The notes under the pieces are model-generated. The model worked only from the letters and a program-made list of their open reading frames with translations, was not told the DNA's origin and did no database searches. 64,000 nucleotides of DNA from Stropharia rugosoannulata (Eukaryota; Basidiomycota; Agaricomycetes; Agaricales; Strophariaceae). The position numbers and the translations under genes were made by a program. Numbering within the stretch: position 1 is the first letter of the stretch; each line of letters starts with the position of its first letter. Positions 12,201 through 22,306 of this stretch are shown piece after piece. The stretch is from assembly GCA_028532985.1 (NCBI GenBank), contig JANCIK010000011.1, positions 2,294,001 to 2,358,000 of the forward strand, written 5' to 3'.

Positions 12201-12616
12201 CCGTCTCCGGCCTCGCCTGCGCCTTTCAGCGTTAACTCTGCGTACAACGACCCCACACCGTTCAGTGGCACGCCGTCGGCGTGGGCGCTTTCTGTAACCA
12301 ACTCCAAGAATATTCTCGTGTTCGGCGCGGGCCTGTACAGCTTCTTCCAGGTGGGTAATTTTCTGTATTCTTACACCGCACATATTCATTTAATCCTGCC
12401 CAACATCCATAGGAATTTTCGCAAAACTGCCTAACACCAGCGACATGTCAGTCCCAAATTATCAACATCGACACTGCGTCGTCTGGGGTAAATATCTACA
12501 GTCTATCGACGGTGGGCACGACGAACCAGCTCAGTGTGAATGCGGCCGGAGTGATCAACCAGTCGAAGAACATCGACGGGTTCGCATCGACGGTGACGAG
12601 CTGGAGCCAGTCTTAA
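9282..12616 (+). CDS. Secreted GH55 exo-beta-1,3-glucanase
   Basis: Releases glucose from beta-1,3-glucan (laminarin, fungal wall glucan) outside the cell. The ATG at 9282 begins a clear signal peptide (about 23 residues, 'ILTLATCASALG'). More than ten short introns interrupt the gene. The two GH55 right-handed beta-helix domains each open with the same motif: 'DYGAVGDGVHDDTTAI' (exon starting 9545) and 'DNGAVGDGVTDDTAAI' (about 11185-11230). Also seen: 'SPAVVFFPQGTYLISS', 'IIFFDAGVYVITSTVTIPAG' and 'GLIQTETPYYQP', which carries a conserved acid of the active-site region. The frame ends at TAA 12614-12616 after 'FASTVTSWSQS'. No break was seen. It fits wall remodelling or mycoparasitic and saprotrophic glucan use. 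Internal exon ends are not all fixed. Confidence 0.93.
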
Positions 12617-13474
12617 CGAAATACACGAACGCCGCTAATTTTATGGGAAACGATGATTTCTGCAGTGTATGAATAACTGGAAGGAAATGAAAATCTGTTT
12701 GTATTGTATTATATCTACTCCAGGCGGCGTGACGGGCGAGCAAAAGCTCTTTCTCTGGACAGTTCAGCAGTGGCCAGGGAGATGTCAGGTTATCTTCGGC
12801 GTATTTTATTTCGAGTCGGTTGTGACAGCATCCGATTGCGGTCGCCATCCTTCAAGCCTTCGTCATCCAGAATATCTCTCGCGAGACATGTCCATGTGCC
12901 TTCCCCCTTATATCCGCCTTCACATACATTGTCTACACGCGTGCATCGCAGCCTCGGATACAAAATTAGAGCCAAAAAGCTTGCAACGAGCTTACAAATC
13001 CTGCTCTTTGTGCGACCGAGAAGCACTAAATTAAGAAAGGCTTCAGAAGAGAAGCTTTGTATGTAATCTGCCACCAGTGACGTATAATACACGGCATCGG
13101 GCAGTTCTCATTGGTTTTTCCTGCGAAGGCCATTATTAGCCAGCGGTGATTTCAAGCATGATTGAACTTGCAATCAATGCACATGGAATACACATGGTGT
13201 GTTCCGTCAAGTCACCATCGGTTGAACCTGGGTAACGACGATCTGCGAGACTACATCACCGTGCTGAAAGCTAAGGTCCCACACGTCGGGATATCAACCC
13301 AATTTGGTTGTTCTCACAACACGAGCAAATATGTCAGCAGATTTGACGACTGGGATGTTGCTCCAAAGTTGAGACGATACCAATGAATCGCAAAATACAT
13401 GATTGGATAAGATAATTGTAGATTAGATCATTTGCCTATATCTCTAGATGCGTTCGTACACAAGATTTTTGTTT
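12617..13474. other. Intergenic, downstream of GH55
   Basis: No gene supported. Several 70-120-codon frames overlap one another on both strands without splice signals or recognisable domains. Confidence 0.4.
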
Positions 13475-13648
13475 TTACAATTCTCCACGGGCGATTCTTT
13501 CTTTTGTTAATCTATTGAGTTCTTGTAAACGAATCATTTCTTGTCTGAGTTCTTCACTTGGGTGTTCCGTGAACAGGTGTTCATTGAAGTTGCGAAGAAG
13601 GCGAATACTGTTTCTTCCCCTGCTACGAGATAGAGCGACGTCTGTCAT
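13475..13648 (-). CDS. Small ORF, 57 residues, Arg/Glu-rich helix
   Basis: The minus strand has ATG 13648-13646 and a clean frame to TAA at 13477-13475. It encodes a basic start 'SRSRGRNSIRLLRNF' followed by an amphipathic, probably helical stretch 'EELRQEMIRLQELNRLTKER'. An upstream in-frame piece 'MKGRRPVSSNRAEIN' (about 13739-13695) ends at a gtaaat donor, and 'atgacag' at the start of this ORF could serve as an acceptor. However, joining those exact sites shifts the frame, so I do not merge them. The composition looks coding rather than random. No family was recognised. Confidence 0.35.
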   Translation of the reverse strand: MTDVALSRSRGRNSIRLLRNFNEHLFTEHPSEELRQEMIRLQELNRLTKERIARGEL

Positions 13649-13739
13649 AAATAAATGTTAATTGCCTCAAAATTGCCTATATAATGAAATTTACATTTAT
13701 TTCAGCACGGTTTGAGGAGACGGGACGGCGACCTTTCAT

Positions 13740-14164
13740 ACACAAATTGAGTCAGAAAAGTTCTGAACGTACAGGCGACAGGCGTGGAGCGTCGAATTGG
13801 GGACCGAGTAGGGGGATAATGCATGCCGGGTCAGGTTGCATGCTCAGAGAATGGAATTAAGATCGCCCACTCCTCCCGCGCCACACTCCCTCTTCCGAAA
13901 TGCACTACTTGCATATGTACATGTGCCGTTATGTGCGAACTTTTTCTTAAATGGAAGCCCGGAGCTGACATGGCATGACATGCCTGAAATGTTTTTGAAA
14001 ACTTTCATTACTTTTTTGACCGTGTCATTCCAACTTTTTCCAGGTAGAAACGGTTGGCAGGTTCGTCCATACGGCGTACGTACGTATATTTCTGCTCCCT
14101 AGCGGAGTCCCGACCCCTGACTTTGGTTCCCTTGGTGGTTCTCTCAGCTCTGAGGAATTGCAAA
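13740..14164. other. Intergenic, left flank of pogo-type element
   Basis: No gene supported between the small ORF and the TA target site at 14165-14166. Confidence 0.35.
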
Positions 14165-14267
14165 TACAGTCGAATATGTCATAATGCATAGCGTCCGTTC
14201 CCTCCAAAAGTCTATGCATTATCACAAATATGCAATATGATACATGTAACGCATGTGTGACTAATGT

Positions 14268-14331
14268 GACACCGTAACATTCCCGTTTGAGAACCAACCG
14301 TCGAGCGTCTTCTGCTTTACTTTCTTTATCT
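14268..14331 (-). pseudogene. Pogo transposase C-terminal tail with PIP-box-like end
   Basis: On the far side of the nested element the minus strand continues 'KKVKQKTLDGWFSNGNVTVS' and stops. 'QKTLDGWF' fits the PCNA-interacting pattern Q-x-x-h-x-x-a-a. Pogo-family transposases are known to end in a PCNA-binding tail. Removing the insertion and one 9-bp target copy places this directly after 'HLQIEEIK' in the same frame, so both pieces were one ORF before the insertion. Confidence 0.6.
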
Positions 14332-14507
14332 CTAGACCGGTGACCGTTCCCTCTAAGAGGCAAGTCACGCCCGGAGGGCCCTCGTAGAGGGACCGGTACA
14401 CTTCGTAAAAATTTGACGGGGTTGTTCCAACTGTCAAAAACGTAAGCAAGGCAATCACCGAATTCCCTTAAAAGGAGCTGCTTTAAAAATAGAAACGGTC
14501 CGGGAAA
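14332..14507 (+). repeat. MULE left terminal inverted repeat
   Basis: Reverse complement of 16144-16319 with about two mismatches. It contains a short open frame ('MIALLTFLTVGTTP...') that is mirrored in the other arm and so is probably not a gene. Confidence 0.88.
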
Positions 14508-14829
14508 GGTCACTAGTGACCTTTCTGTGACCTATTGTGACCGAGCGTGCCCCGTACGGAGTATATACTACTATAGTGGAAGTGGAAGTGGGGCCGTGGA
14601 AGTGGAAGTGGCCGGCACGCGCCAGAAAGTATTTGTCATCAATCTGCTGATGCGGCCAAAGCGCTTAGATAGTACCACTTCGTACAGACAAGCATTGCAC
14701 AAGCCACTTCTCGCAACAAAGCAACTGCAGGCTGAAATGCCACTGTGGCACTATGATGGGCCACTGTAAGTAACAGGTAAGTCTGTTTAACAAAGTCTTG
14801 CCCTTCAACAACCACTTATCTTGAGAACC

Positions 14830-15138
14830 ATGAATCAGAATACCATCCCATCATCCAGCAGCACCCTCAACATCGAGCACTACATTAAGGCTATCAGGCC
14901 CACTGTCCCTGAAGCATACATAGACGAGGTAAATTTAATGTTTAATATCCGATTTACTGCGCTTACTGACTTAAAATCTTTACAGACATTTCCTGCTGAA
15001 TTGGTGGCTCTAAAGTTCTACACCATCGACAACGCGGCTACATGGGTGGACATCATGAAGTTGAAGAGCCACAGTCAATACCACTGGCCAGAGAAATTAT
15101 TCCGAGTGCTCTGTCAGCCTTTAACCCAAGATCTGTGA
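14830..15138 (+). CDS. Cargo ORF inside the MULE, unknown function
   Basis: ATG at 14830; 102 residues open without splicing: 'MNQNTIPSSSSTLNIEHYIK...VPEAYIDE...FPAELVALKFYTIDNAATWVDIMKLKSHSQ'. A gtaaat donor after 'AYIDE' and a tttacag acceptor at about 14984-14990 would remove a 60-nt intron and keep the text hydrophilic and gene-like. No transposase motif and no family recognised. It may be a captured host fragment or an element-specific gene. Confidence 0.4.
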   Translation: MNQNTIPSSSSTLNIEHYIKAIRPTVPEAYIDEVNLMFNIRFTALTDLKSLQTFPAELVALKFYTIDNAATWVDIMKLKSHSQYHWPEKLFRVLCQPLTQDL

Positions 15139-15713
15139 GCCTGCATGATATTGTGACCCTTCAACGTCTAAAACGAGCGCACCTCAACGAAGTGTGCTTT
15201 TTACACAAGGTTAGTGCAGGTGGGAAAATTATTGACTGTATCAATCGGCTTCGGGCTTCTGTAGGATTATAATTTTTCTACTTGTACATTAAAATACTCT
15301 AAAAATAAATTTACATATGCGATACAATCTAAATAGCGACGACTCAGTACTCAGCACCAATGCAAGCCACACAATGGCTCAGCTGGCTGGGAGTGGACAC
15401 GTCGCGCGACGCGTCTCTCATTAGTCGATATCTTACTTTGTACACCATAATGGACAGCTCAGACATCGAAATTTCGGATCAACGTCCTGCGAAAAGGAAT
15501 TGGTAGAAAGGGTCATTTTGACGTCCATCAGAGAACTATCACAGAACATTGAGGGGTTTGAAGTCGGATTCTTGAGGCCATTGAAAGGTGTATACCTCTA
15601 TGCAGACTCGTCTGGAGGTGACACCAAGGGCTGTAAACTTGATTCGGCATATGTAGTATCATCAGACCTACGCATATATTTGTTCAATATATACAGTATG
15701 TATAATATATCAC

Positions 15714-16073
15714 TTATATAAACTCAAGTGGTGCATATGCCGAGGGTCCCAAGAATTTCTCTGGATAGCTGGGGGTAGGAGTATTGGAAGGGTAATATTG
15801 TACTAGATAAATATCTGGACTGATTAGGCTTTGAGGAGCCCATTGTGGCAGATGTAATAATTCCTGAGCTGACGGCCATATATTCAAAGCGGCCAGATGA
15901 AGGGGCGCAGGCGCATGCTCATAGTGAGATGGAGTGGCTGTAGGCACACTATGTGACACAGCGCCAAAGCGCCCCATTCCGGTGTCCATAGTTGCGGGCG
16001 CCACATTTTCGTTAGCGCGTTGCTTTTGTACTTTGAATATGGCCTTATTAGATGACTTCTTGTAAGCTGACAT
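15714..16073 (-). CDS. Cargo ORF inside the MULE, Pro-rich, unknown
   Basis: The minus strand has an ATG at 16073 and 119 residues: a Lys-rich start 'MSAYKKSSNKAIFKVQKQR', then a Pro/Ser/Tyr-rich stretch ending 'SPDIYLVQYYPSNTPTPSYP' and 'EKFLGPSAYAPLEFI'. Composition is protein-like. Low-complexity proline-rich text of this kind is common in basidiomycete nuclear factors and element-encoded DNA-binding proteins. No domain was recognised. It begins just inside the right TIR. Confidence 0.4.
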   Translation of the reverse strand: MSAYKKSSNKAIFKVQKQRANENVAPATMDTGMGRFGAVSHSVPTATPSHYEHAPAPLHLAALNIWPSAQELLHLPQWAPQSLISPDIYLVQYYPSNTPTPSYPEKFLGPSAYAPLEFI

Positions 16074-16143
16074 GGTGTTTTCAAGCTGTAAGCTAGGTAC
16101 ATGACGCCCGCGCGCGCTCCAGGTGACTACTGGGTGACATCGC

Positions 16144-16319
16144 TTTCCCCGGACCGTCTCTATTTTTAAAGCAGCTCCTTTTAAGGGAATTCGGTGATTG
16201 CCTTGCTTACGTTTTTGACAGTTGGAACAACCCCGTCAAATTTTTACGAAGTGTACCGGTCCCTCTACGAGGGCCCTCCGGGCGTGACTTACCTCTTAGA
16301 GGGAACGGTCACCGGTCTA
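16144..16319 (-). repeat. MULE right terminal inverted repeat
   Basis: Inverted copy of 14332-14507. The match ends where the left arm reads 'cgggaaaggtcac' and this arm 'cggggaaagcgatg'. Confidence 0.88.
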
Positions 16320-16359
16320 CTTTATCTCCTCGATCTGCAAATGCGCCCCCAGCTTCCTC

Positions 16360-16696
16360 AAGCGTTCAGACAGATCAAAGGTGAAAGCGTTCCTTGAGTA
16401 AAAACAAGTGCTCCTTCCACACGAGTTTTAAAATATTCAACTATCTCAGCCTGAGAGGCAGATGGGTGCTGGTTAACGCACTGAAAAACTTGCAGCCAGT
16501 CATTCAATGTGAGATTGCTACGACGTTCCTTGTCTATGGGCCGTACCGATGTTTTTGGTGTATTTTTAGCAGCAGGTCCTCGACGCTTGACATCAGGCTG
16601 TGTTTTGGGAACAATGCGGGGTTTTTGAGTACGCTCGGTTCGCTCAGCAGGCATGGGAGAGTAAGAAATCACGGTCAAGTTCTGCTTTGCTGGCAC
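16360..16696 (-). pseudogene. Deleted pogo/CENP-B-type transposase, N-terminal HTH part
   Basis: Starts 'MPAKQNLTVISYSPMPAER'. It carries a basic linker and then a CENP-B/pogo-like helix-turn-helix, 'LTLNDWLQVFQCVNQHPSAS' followed by 'QAEIVEYFKTRVEGALVFTQ' and 'GTLS'. After that the frame fails. In the adjoining frame the text becomes 'LSERLRKLGAHLQIEEIK', which resembles the C-terminal helix of such transposases. The entire DDE catalytic core is missing. An internal deletion has joined N- and C-terminal coding ends with a frame change. The reading is interrupted at 16328-16319 by the Mutator-like insertion. Confidence 0.7.
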
Positions 16697-16994
16697 ATTA
16701 ACTAAGAGAATGTCCGGAATAACAAAAGGAGATTTGATATGATATTGATATGACTTTGATATGACTGTATTGTTAATGGATTGTCCTGAACATGTTCAAA
16801 TTTGTTACCAAACTACCAAATTAAGTTACAATTTTTGTATGTCATAATGCATAATGCATTCCAAAAGTTTATGCATTATTCAATATGACAATTTTTGCAT
16901 AAATCCCCGCCCACCAAGTTGGTTCCCATCCAAAACCGATGCATTATGACAATTATGCATTATCACATAATGCATTATCACATATTCGACTGTA

Positions 16995-17715
16995 CACAGC
17001 AGCAGATTGTGTGCTTGCCACAATGCTTGATTATATCATCATGAATGAAGTTCGCTCTCCTGAATGTTCTCAAAAGTCCAAGGCGTCTCTTGTCCTATCT
17101 TGTTGTCTAGACTCTCTAAGTAGTATGTATATGAATGAAATCCAGCCCATTCATTTCGGTCGCATGCAGTGCGTGTACAGATATTTTTGAATCCCATTTC
17201 GCTCTGTCTTGTTCAAACTATGCGGTTAGGAATCATCGAATCGTGTTTTTCGGCTTTGTGAGCACAGTTACAACCCTTGAATGTGGCCAAGTGCATAGGA
17301 TATTGCTAAAGTCTCAGTCACTTGATTGCAATATACACATAGCCATTCCTCTCCCCCCATTGGGGAGACTACCCCGGCCAAGAGGTGCTCATGAGGAAAG
17401 GCACCAGTAGGGGATACGCGCTTGCGCCTTGGCCGAAATGCATCCCGGATCTCATATGATCTTGCGCTGTGCTCAGTAGCGTTTATTAGAGTGCATTTGA
17501 AAAAGTAATATGAGACTTTCCAAGCGAACATAAACGACGGAGTCAGGGGCGGGCTGTTACGAAAGAGGCAGGCGGATCCCACCTGACCGTAAGTGCACAT
17601 GGAGATCTGGCGATCTGCATGCCTAATAGAATCCTTTGCCTGCATTCAACTGAATAAATGGACGCCCCCAACCGTACCCCACTGCCCCCAGATATCTCTC
17701 ATCCACCATCCCACC
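16995..17715. other. Intergenic
   Basis: No gene supported between the pogo element and the membrane protein gene, whose promoter it must contain. Confidence 0.4.
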
Positions 17716-18584
17716 ATGACCCGCGCAGTTGAGCCCTACAAAGTGCCCCGCGTGGCCGCGCTCAGCATTGCCTGGATATTCTCCGTCATCGGCTCGTCGG
17801 TCGGTCAGTAAACTATGTCAGTTACATCGAGGGAGACGGCCCTTACACTCTTTTTTTTGTAGGACTCAACGCGCTCATAAAGTCGAACCAGCAAAAGTCC
17901 AAGCTGAAGGGTCTGGCGCCGCCCCCAACGGTGGTCAACATCGATACCTCTGGTACGCCGCGCTACCCCACAATTTATGCACTGCGGGGTCATTTATTAA
18001 TTTCAAATTGATAGATATCTTCAATGTTGGGGTGCTCGCGACCACCATCTGCCTTATCCTCGCCATTCTGGCGTCGAAATCCCTCATAGGGATGTTTTTC
18101 CCCCGGATGAAGAGCTTTATCCGTCGTACGCTCAGGGCACAGGCCCTCATCGGCCTGTTGTTCTGCACAATTCTGTTTGGCGCAATGGTCCCGTACACTG
18201 TCTACTTCGCGAACCGACACGCGCAAGTGACCGCGTTCATCGGGACGACGCAGCTGCCAGACTCCATCATCAAGGCCACGGAAGCGAAGTCGGGCTCCAC
18301 TGGCGTGTACAAACACATCTATTACCGTAAGCCCTGATTCTAGTGCGTATTAAACTATAGCTTCTAACGGTAAATTTTCCTTAGTCAAATTACTGCTCGC
18401 GTTCGGCTGGACAGCGCTCTTCTTCAACTTGATTGCATGTGCGGTGCTCTTCAAGGCGGCAGGCGAGGCGAAGAAATACGACGAGTCGTCCAGATCTGCT
18501 CCGCTCGCCAACAGCTCCGCCCAGGAAGTGAAGGAGGAGCCCCCGTCGCACTTCGAAGAGAAGGGCCTCGATTCGCCGGTTTAA
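17716..18584 (+). CDS. Small four-helix membrane protein, unknown function
   Basis: Exons 17716-17803, 17863-17952, 18015-18326 and 18385-18584 give 229 residues with intact splice signals. Four hydrophobic segments are seen: 'VAALSIAWIFSVIGSSVGLN' near the N-terminus; 'VGVLATTICLILAILASKSL'; 'ALIGLLFCTILFGAMVPYTV'; and 'LLLAFGWTALFFNLIACAVL'. A cytosolic acidic and Ser-rich tail follows, ending 'FEEKGLDSPV'. The topology recalls tetraspan or MARVEL-like proteins of the fungal plasma membrane, but I see no diagnostic motif. Start chosen as the first ATG with a good context (ccaccATG) before the first helix. Confidence 0.8.
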
Positions 18585-19155
18585 TCCCACTTGACACGAT
18601 ATCTTACATGACGTTCGCCTCCGATAACATACATACCCTTGCACGCCGCCGTGGATGAGAATTCCCGGCCAATACTCTTACGCATAGTGTACACGAACAG
18701 CTTAGTATTCACGAACCGTTCGCATATTAATGAAATGAAGACTTCAACGACAATTTTTTCGGGTGCGTAATCGTTAAGACGCGGACATGAGTCAAGGAAG
18801 TTCCGACAATCGTATTAGCAGCCATAATGTTCTGTCGCGCTTAATATTGTGCGAGAGATATACATAGGTTTTTAATATCGATAACATAGTCATGGTACAG
18901 CTGGATCCGACATCGGTGTGCCACAGCACACTAGCCATAAATGCGCATGTGGGAGTGTCCCGTGGTAGTAGCTCCAACCTACCTCCTCACCTTCTCTTCT
19001 CCACTTACTCCATCTGTCATGTCCATAAGTTATTCAAAATGCGTGCGTGCAGTGGACCAGAGTGGAAACGAGCCCGTCATCAGCCTCCTGACTTATTACT
19101 TATGTTACCGGCCTTAATTGGGCATCGTCGGAAGCCCTTCTAGTATATCTACGTT
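18585..19155. other. Intergenic
   Basis: Nothing supported downstream of the membrane protein gene. Confidence 0.35.
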
Positions 19156-19171
19156 GCACTTACATATTCAG

Positions 19172-19408
19172 CTGCCAACCGGTCCCGTTGTTGAGCCACG
19201 CGACGAAGAGCCGCAGTGCCTTATTTCTGGCGAGCAAGGCCAAAACGACGTGCTATTTTATCACATGAACTGGGCATCAAAAGCCGACCCTGCAACTGTT
19301 CTTCGAGGGACGCGGGCGTTGTTTCCCGCGAAAAAAGAGGTGGATATGACTTACATAGCTGACTGGCAGGAAAAAATGCTGAAGAGAAGCCTCATGAAGG
19401 GCTTGTAA
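19172..19408 (+). pseudogene. Orphan C-terminal exon of an unidentified enzyme-like protein
   Basis: After an acceptor-like 'ttcag' (19167-19171), an open run of 78 codons reads 'LPTGPVVEPRDEEPQCLISG', then 'VLFYHMNWASKADPATVLRG', then 'VDMTYIADWQEKMLKRSLMK', ending 'GL' and TAA. Residue composition is strongly protein-like and unlike the shadow frames around it. I found no convincing upstream exon within several hundred bases. It is therefore either the remnant of a decayed gene or the last exon of a gene I could not assemble. Family not recognised. Confidence 0.35.
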
Positions 19409-19968
19409 ACCATGCAAGATTCCCAGCTGTGAAAGTAAGAATATCTCACATTGTATGTCAATGATTTCCAGCAGTGAAAGCAGATAACCATCGAGTCCAC
19501 AGCATACGTATCTCGGCATTCCAGGTCATGAATGCGCAAATGCTCGGTGACGCAAGATAACTGTAAGTGTTAGTGGCACGCTACAGCACGGACGGAGCTT
19601 GCACCGCGCATATATGCAGTTGTATGCGCATAGTACGCTGCGCAAGAATGTCATACATAAGTAAATTACAAGGTCATGGGACACAATCGAGAAATGCACT
19701 CGAGTCTCGCAGACCTCGCGGCGGTAGGGAGCCAAATGGGAATGTCGATGTAAGTGGCATGACGTACTACATACTATGTACTCTACATAATATGCTTAAT
19801 GAACGCCGTCGCGTCGCATGAGATGGAGGCGATCAACCACAGGCGCTAATTGATAGGCGATATTTTTAGTTGTATCATGTATGTAGGCGCCCAAACTTTA
19901 TTGAGGTTGAAGTCAAACCAGATAGTGGATGGAACATGCATCAATCAATATACACACTTCTTTTGCAT
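19409..19968. other. Intergenic
   Basis: No gene supported; includes the 3' flank of NDC1. Confidence 0.35.
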
Positions 19969-22306
19969 CTACGAATACTCGATAAACGATTGCAGCTTGG
20001 CCGCAATTTTCGGCGGAAACTTGAACGCGCGTAACGAGTCTCCAAACGTGACCGCGATCCTCAGAATACCGTCCTTCAAGCCTATTCATCATCGCAAATG
20101 GCAAAAATTCAGTTTCTGCCCATGAGGTAGCATGTACACGACACTTACTGTCTCCCACATTGCCAAGCAGCTCTTGGGCTTGTGCCACCTCAACGAGTGT
20201 GATTTTTTGGTCTTCTAGCTGTTGCTTGGGAGAGTCAGCGGGGAGCGGTCGGTGCAGGGCACCTAGGTCAGCTTGGCGTTGCTCAATGGCTTGTAGGAAT
20301 GATATAAAGGTTTCTAGGATTTTCGGTATGTCGCGTTGGACGGCGCCATATTGGTCTTCAGTGAGCGAAGCACACGTCAAATAAGACAAAGCTGGGGTTG
20401 GGTCTAAGAAAGGGAAAGAAAAAAGTGAAGTATCATAACATACCTTCAATGACAGTCACATCCATCTCCCAAAACGGCAACGTTGCCTCTACGGCTTTGT
20501 TTTCTCGCTCCCTTGTCATCCAATGGGAAACTACGCCCCATACTTTTTTCACAGGAGCAGGCAAAACCCGTTTCTCCACTCTTGCTACAAGGGCCAACGC
20601 ATGTCCTTTCCATTCGCTGCCCGCAGTCGACACGGTCTGCACCGTCCTCTTCGTCTCGTCCGCGATAGGCGACATGACCCTGTTCTCCACGCTGCGGAAA
20701 AGTTCTGGTACATGGGTCGCATCAGCGCTGATGTCGATGGCTTTTGAGATGGGCCCGTCCGACGCCAATGCATCCATAGCGGCCTGACCCGGAGACCCTG
20801 GAGTGGCCTTAAAGATCCGCTGTCGCAGGAGTGGGGTGGGTGTAGCAATTGAGGGGCTGATGATGACCTCTGGCTTAACTGGTGCCGAAGTAACGACTAC
20901 GGGGGCGGGCTTCCCTTGGCGAAGGAAAGTCTGATAATCACCTTCTAGGACAGCCAGACTCTCGCGTGACAGGAAGCACCACAGATTAAGCCCCGTCTTC
21001 TGGTCCCCGAATATCTTACTCCGCTGAGCGCTAGCACTTGCTGAGTTCTCCGTGGCCAACTCCCGGAGTTCCGAAAATGCAAAATACTGCAAGACCTTGT
21101 CGGACGAAGAAAGACCGGAAACCAGGGTGACTTCGGGATCGGCTGAAAGGGTGGCAGCAGGCACGGGCTCTATGACAGTATCGAAGAAAGCGTCGATCAC
21201 CTCCCAGAGTGCCAGTGTGCTAAAGGCAAGGAACCATGCTCGAAATACCAAGGGGAAATTCCATAGCAGAAGGGACAGAGACCATGATCCTTTCAGGAAG
21301 TGGGCTGTGAATGGGCGCAATACCAAGGGGAGAAAAGGGATTTGGTAGAGAACCGGTAGTCCAGATCGGAGTGTTAGGAAAAGGCCAAAAGTCAGGACCA
21401 AGGAGAGGGTAGAGAAGATAGCTGAAATTAAGCCTGACGTCGCAACGACAATGCGTATTGGCACGAATTTATGGCTTAACTACACAATATCAGATATGTC
21501 AGATGTTGGGATAAGATGATCAAAGGAACTCACCGCCGAAGTCCAGTTATATGCATAGCGGTCTACAAGAACCCCTCGAAAAACGTAGGCTACTGTCACA
21601 CAAATTTGTGAGAGTATAAGGAACAGCAGGCGCCCATTTAAGTAGCGCGGGTGCTTCCTGGTCACTTCCTTCAACACATAAGAGTAACACAAAAGCTGGA
21701 CAGACGCACTTGGATTTGACAAAAAACGACAGTTTTGGATCCCCGTATGTATCGAGAGCATACGTCATCATAATGTGTATCGCAAGAGCCGCCATGGAAG
21801 ATATCAAACAAACGATTGTGGTTACTTTCGTACTGTTTTGGCTAAGAGCTCCTTTGATGATAGCTGAAGGCGAAGTTGCGCCAGATCGACGTGCTGTTGG
21901 AGGCCAGTTAGATTGCTCTCCTTGACTATTCCACATACTCACCTGTTAAAAAGAACTTGCGCAGATTCGGTATAGGCAGAGCAACCACCAACCATGTTAC
22001 AAAGGTGAATAAGAGAACCCACGGAGTAATTGGCAGCGTCAAAGTCCCAGAGATGCCAAGCTGGGATATGCCTCCTCTTAGCCACCATGTCCAAGCAGTG
22101 GCGACTGCCCATGAAGATAAAGCAGATGAAAGCAGAAGCGACCTCAGCCGGTGGCGGAATACAGACTTCACTAGAGGTTCATAGGCTTGACTGGGAGGGG
22201 GAATGGAAGGTGCTGCCTTGTTGGCTAGAACAGAGGTTATAGCTCGTATTGGCGTCGACGGCGCTGTTCGTGATGCGGGCGACACATTCGCCGTTGGGGA
22301 CGACAT
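19969..22306 (-). CDS. NDC1: Transmembrane nucleoporin NDC1
   Basis: Pore-membrane nucleoporin needed to insert nuclear pores and, in fungi, spindle pole bodies. The minus-strand ATG at 22306 starts a Ser/Pro/Ala-rich N-terminus, followed by about six membrane helices in exons between 22140 and 21200 (for example 'LRSLLLSSALSSWAVATAWT', 'WVLLFTFVTWLVVALPIPNL', 'VTTIVCLISSMAALAIHIMM'). A long soluble domain follows (about 21200-20430) with 'FAFSELRELA', typical of the Ndc1/Nup family. The C-terminus 'GDSL...ILRIAVTFGDSLRA', 'FKFPPKIAAKLQSFIEYS' ends at 19969. At least four introns have good signals (e.g. gtgagt donor near 21950, 49 nt). The order of helices then soluble domain fits NDC1; the gene appears intact. 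Confidence 0.88.

Larger units (their letters stand above)
14332..16319. mobile_element. Non-autonomous Mutator-like element (MULE) nested in the pogo copy
   Basis: Termini TAGACCGGTGACCG... and ...CGGTCACCGGTCTA are flanked by the perfect 9-bp direct repeat CTTTATCTC at 14323-14331 and 16320-16328. The inverted repeats span about 14332-14507 and 16144-16319. They differ at only about two positions over roughly 172 aligned bases, then diverge. Long TIRs plus a 9-bp target duplication are the hallmarks of the Mutator superfamily. The 1.6-kb interior lacks a recognisable MULE transposase, so movement would need one in trans. Near-identical TIRs and an unaltered target duplication suggest a recent insertion. 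Confidence 0.88.
14167..16992 (-). mobile_element. Pogo-type (Tc1/mariner) derivative, TA target sites, carrying a nested element
   Basis: Terminal inverted repeats CAGTCGAATATGTCATAATG (14167 on) and its near-exact reverse complement ending at 16992 match at 22 of 23 positions. The element is flanked by TA on both sides (14165-14166, 16993-16994). Both ends carry further copies of a cATAATGCAT subterminal motif. A remnant CENP-B-type transposase reads on the minus strand. Without the nested 1,988-bp insertion and one target-site copy, the element is only about 829 bp. It is therefore an internally deleted, non-autonomous copy. Confidence 0.85.

Noticed and set aside
14261..14458. ORF 'MIALLTFLTVGTTP...' and its twin at 16194-16397
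   Set aside because: Both are readings through the two arms of the MULE inverted repeat. Similarity reflects the TIR, not a duplicated gene.
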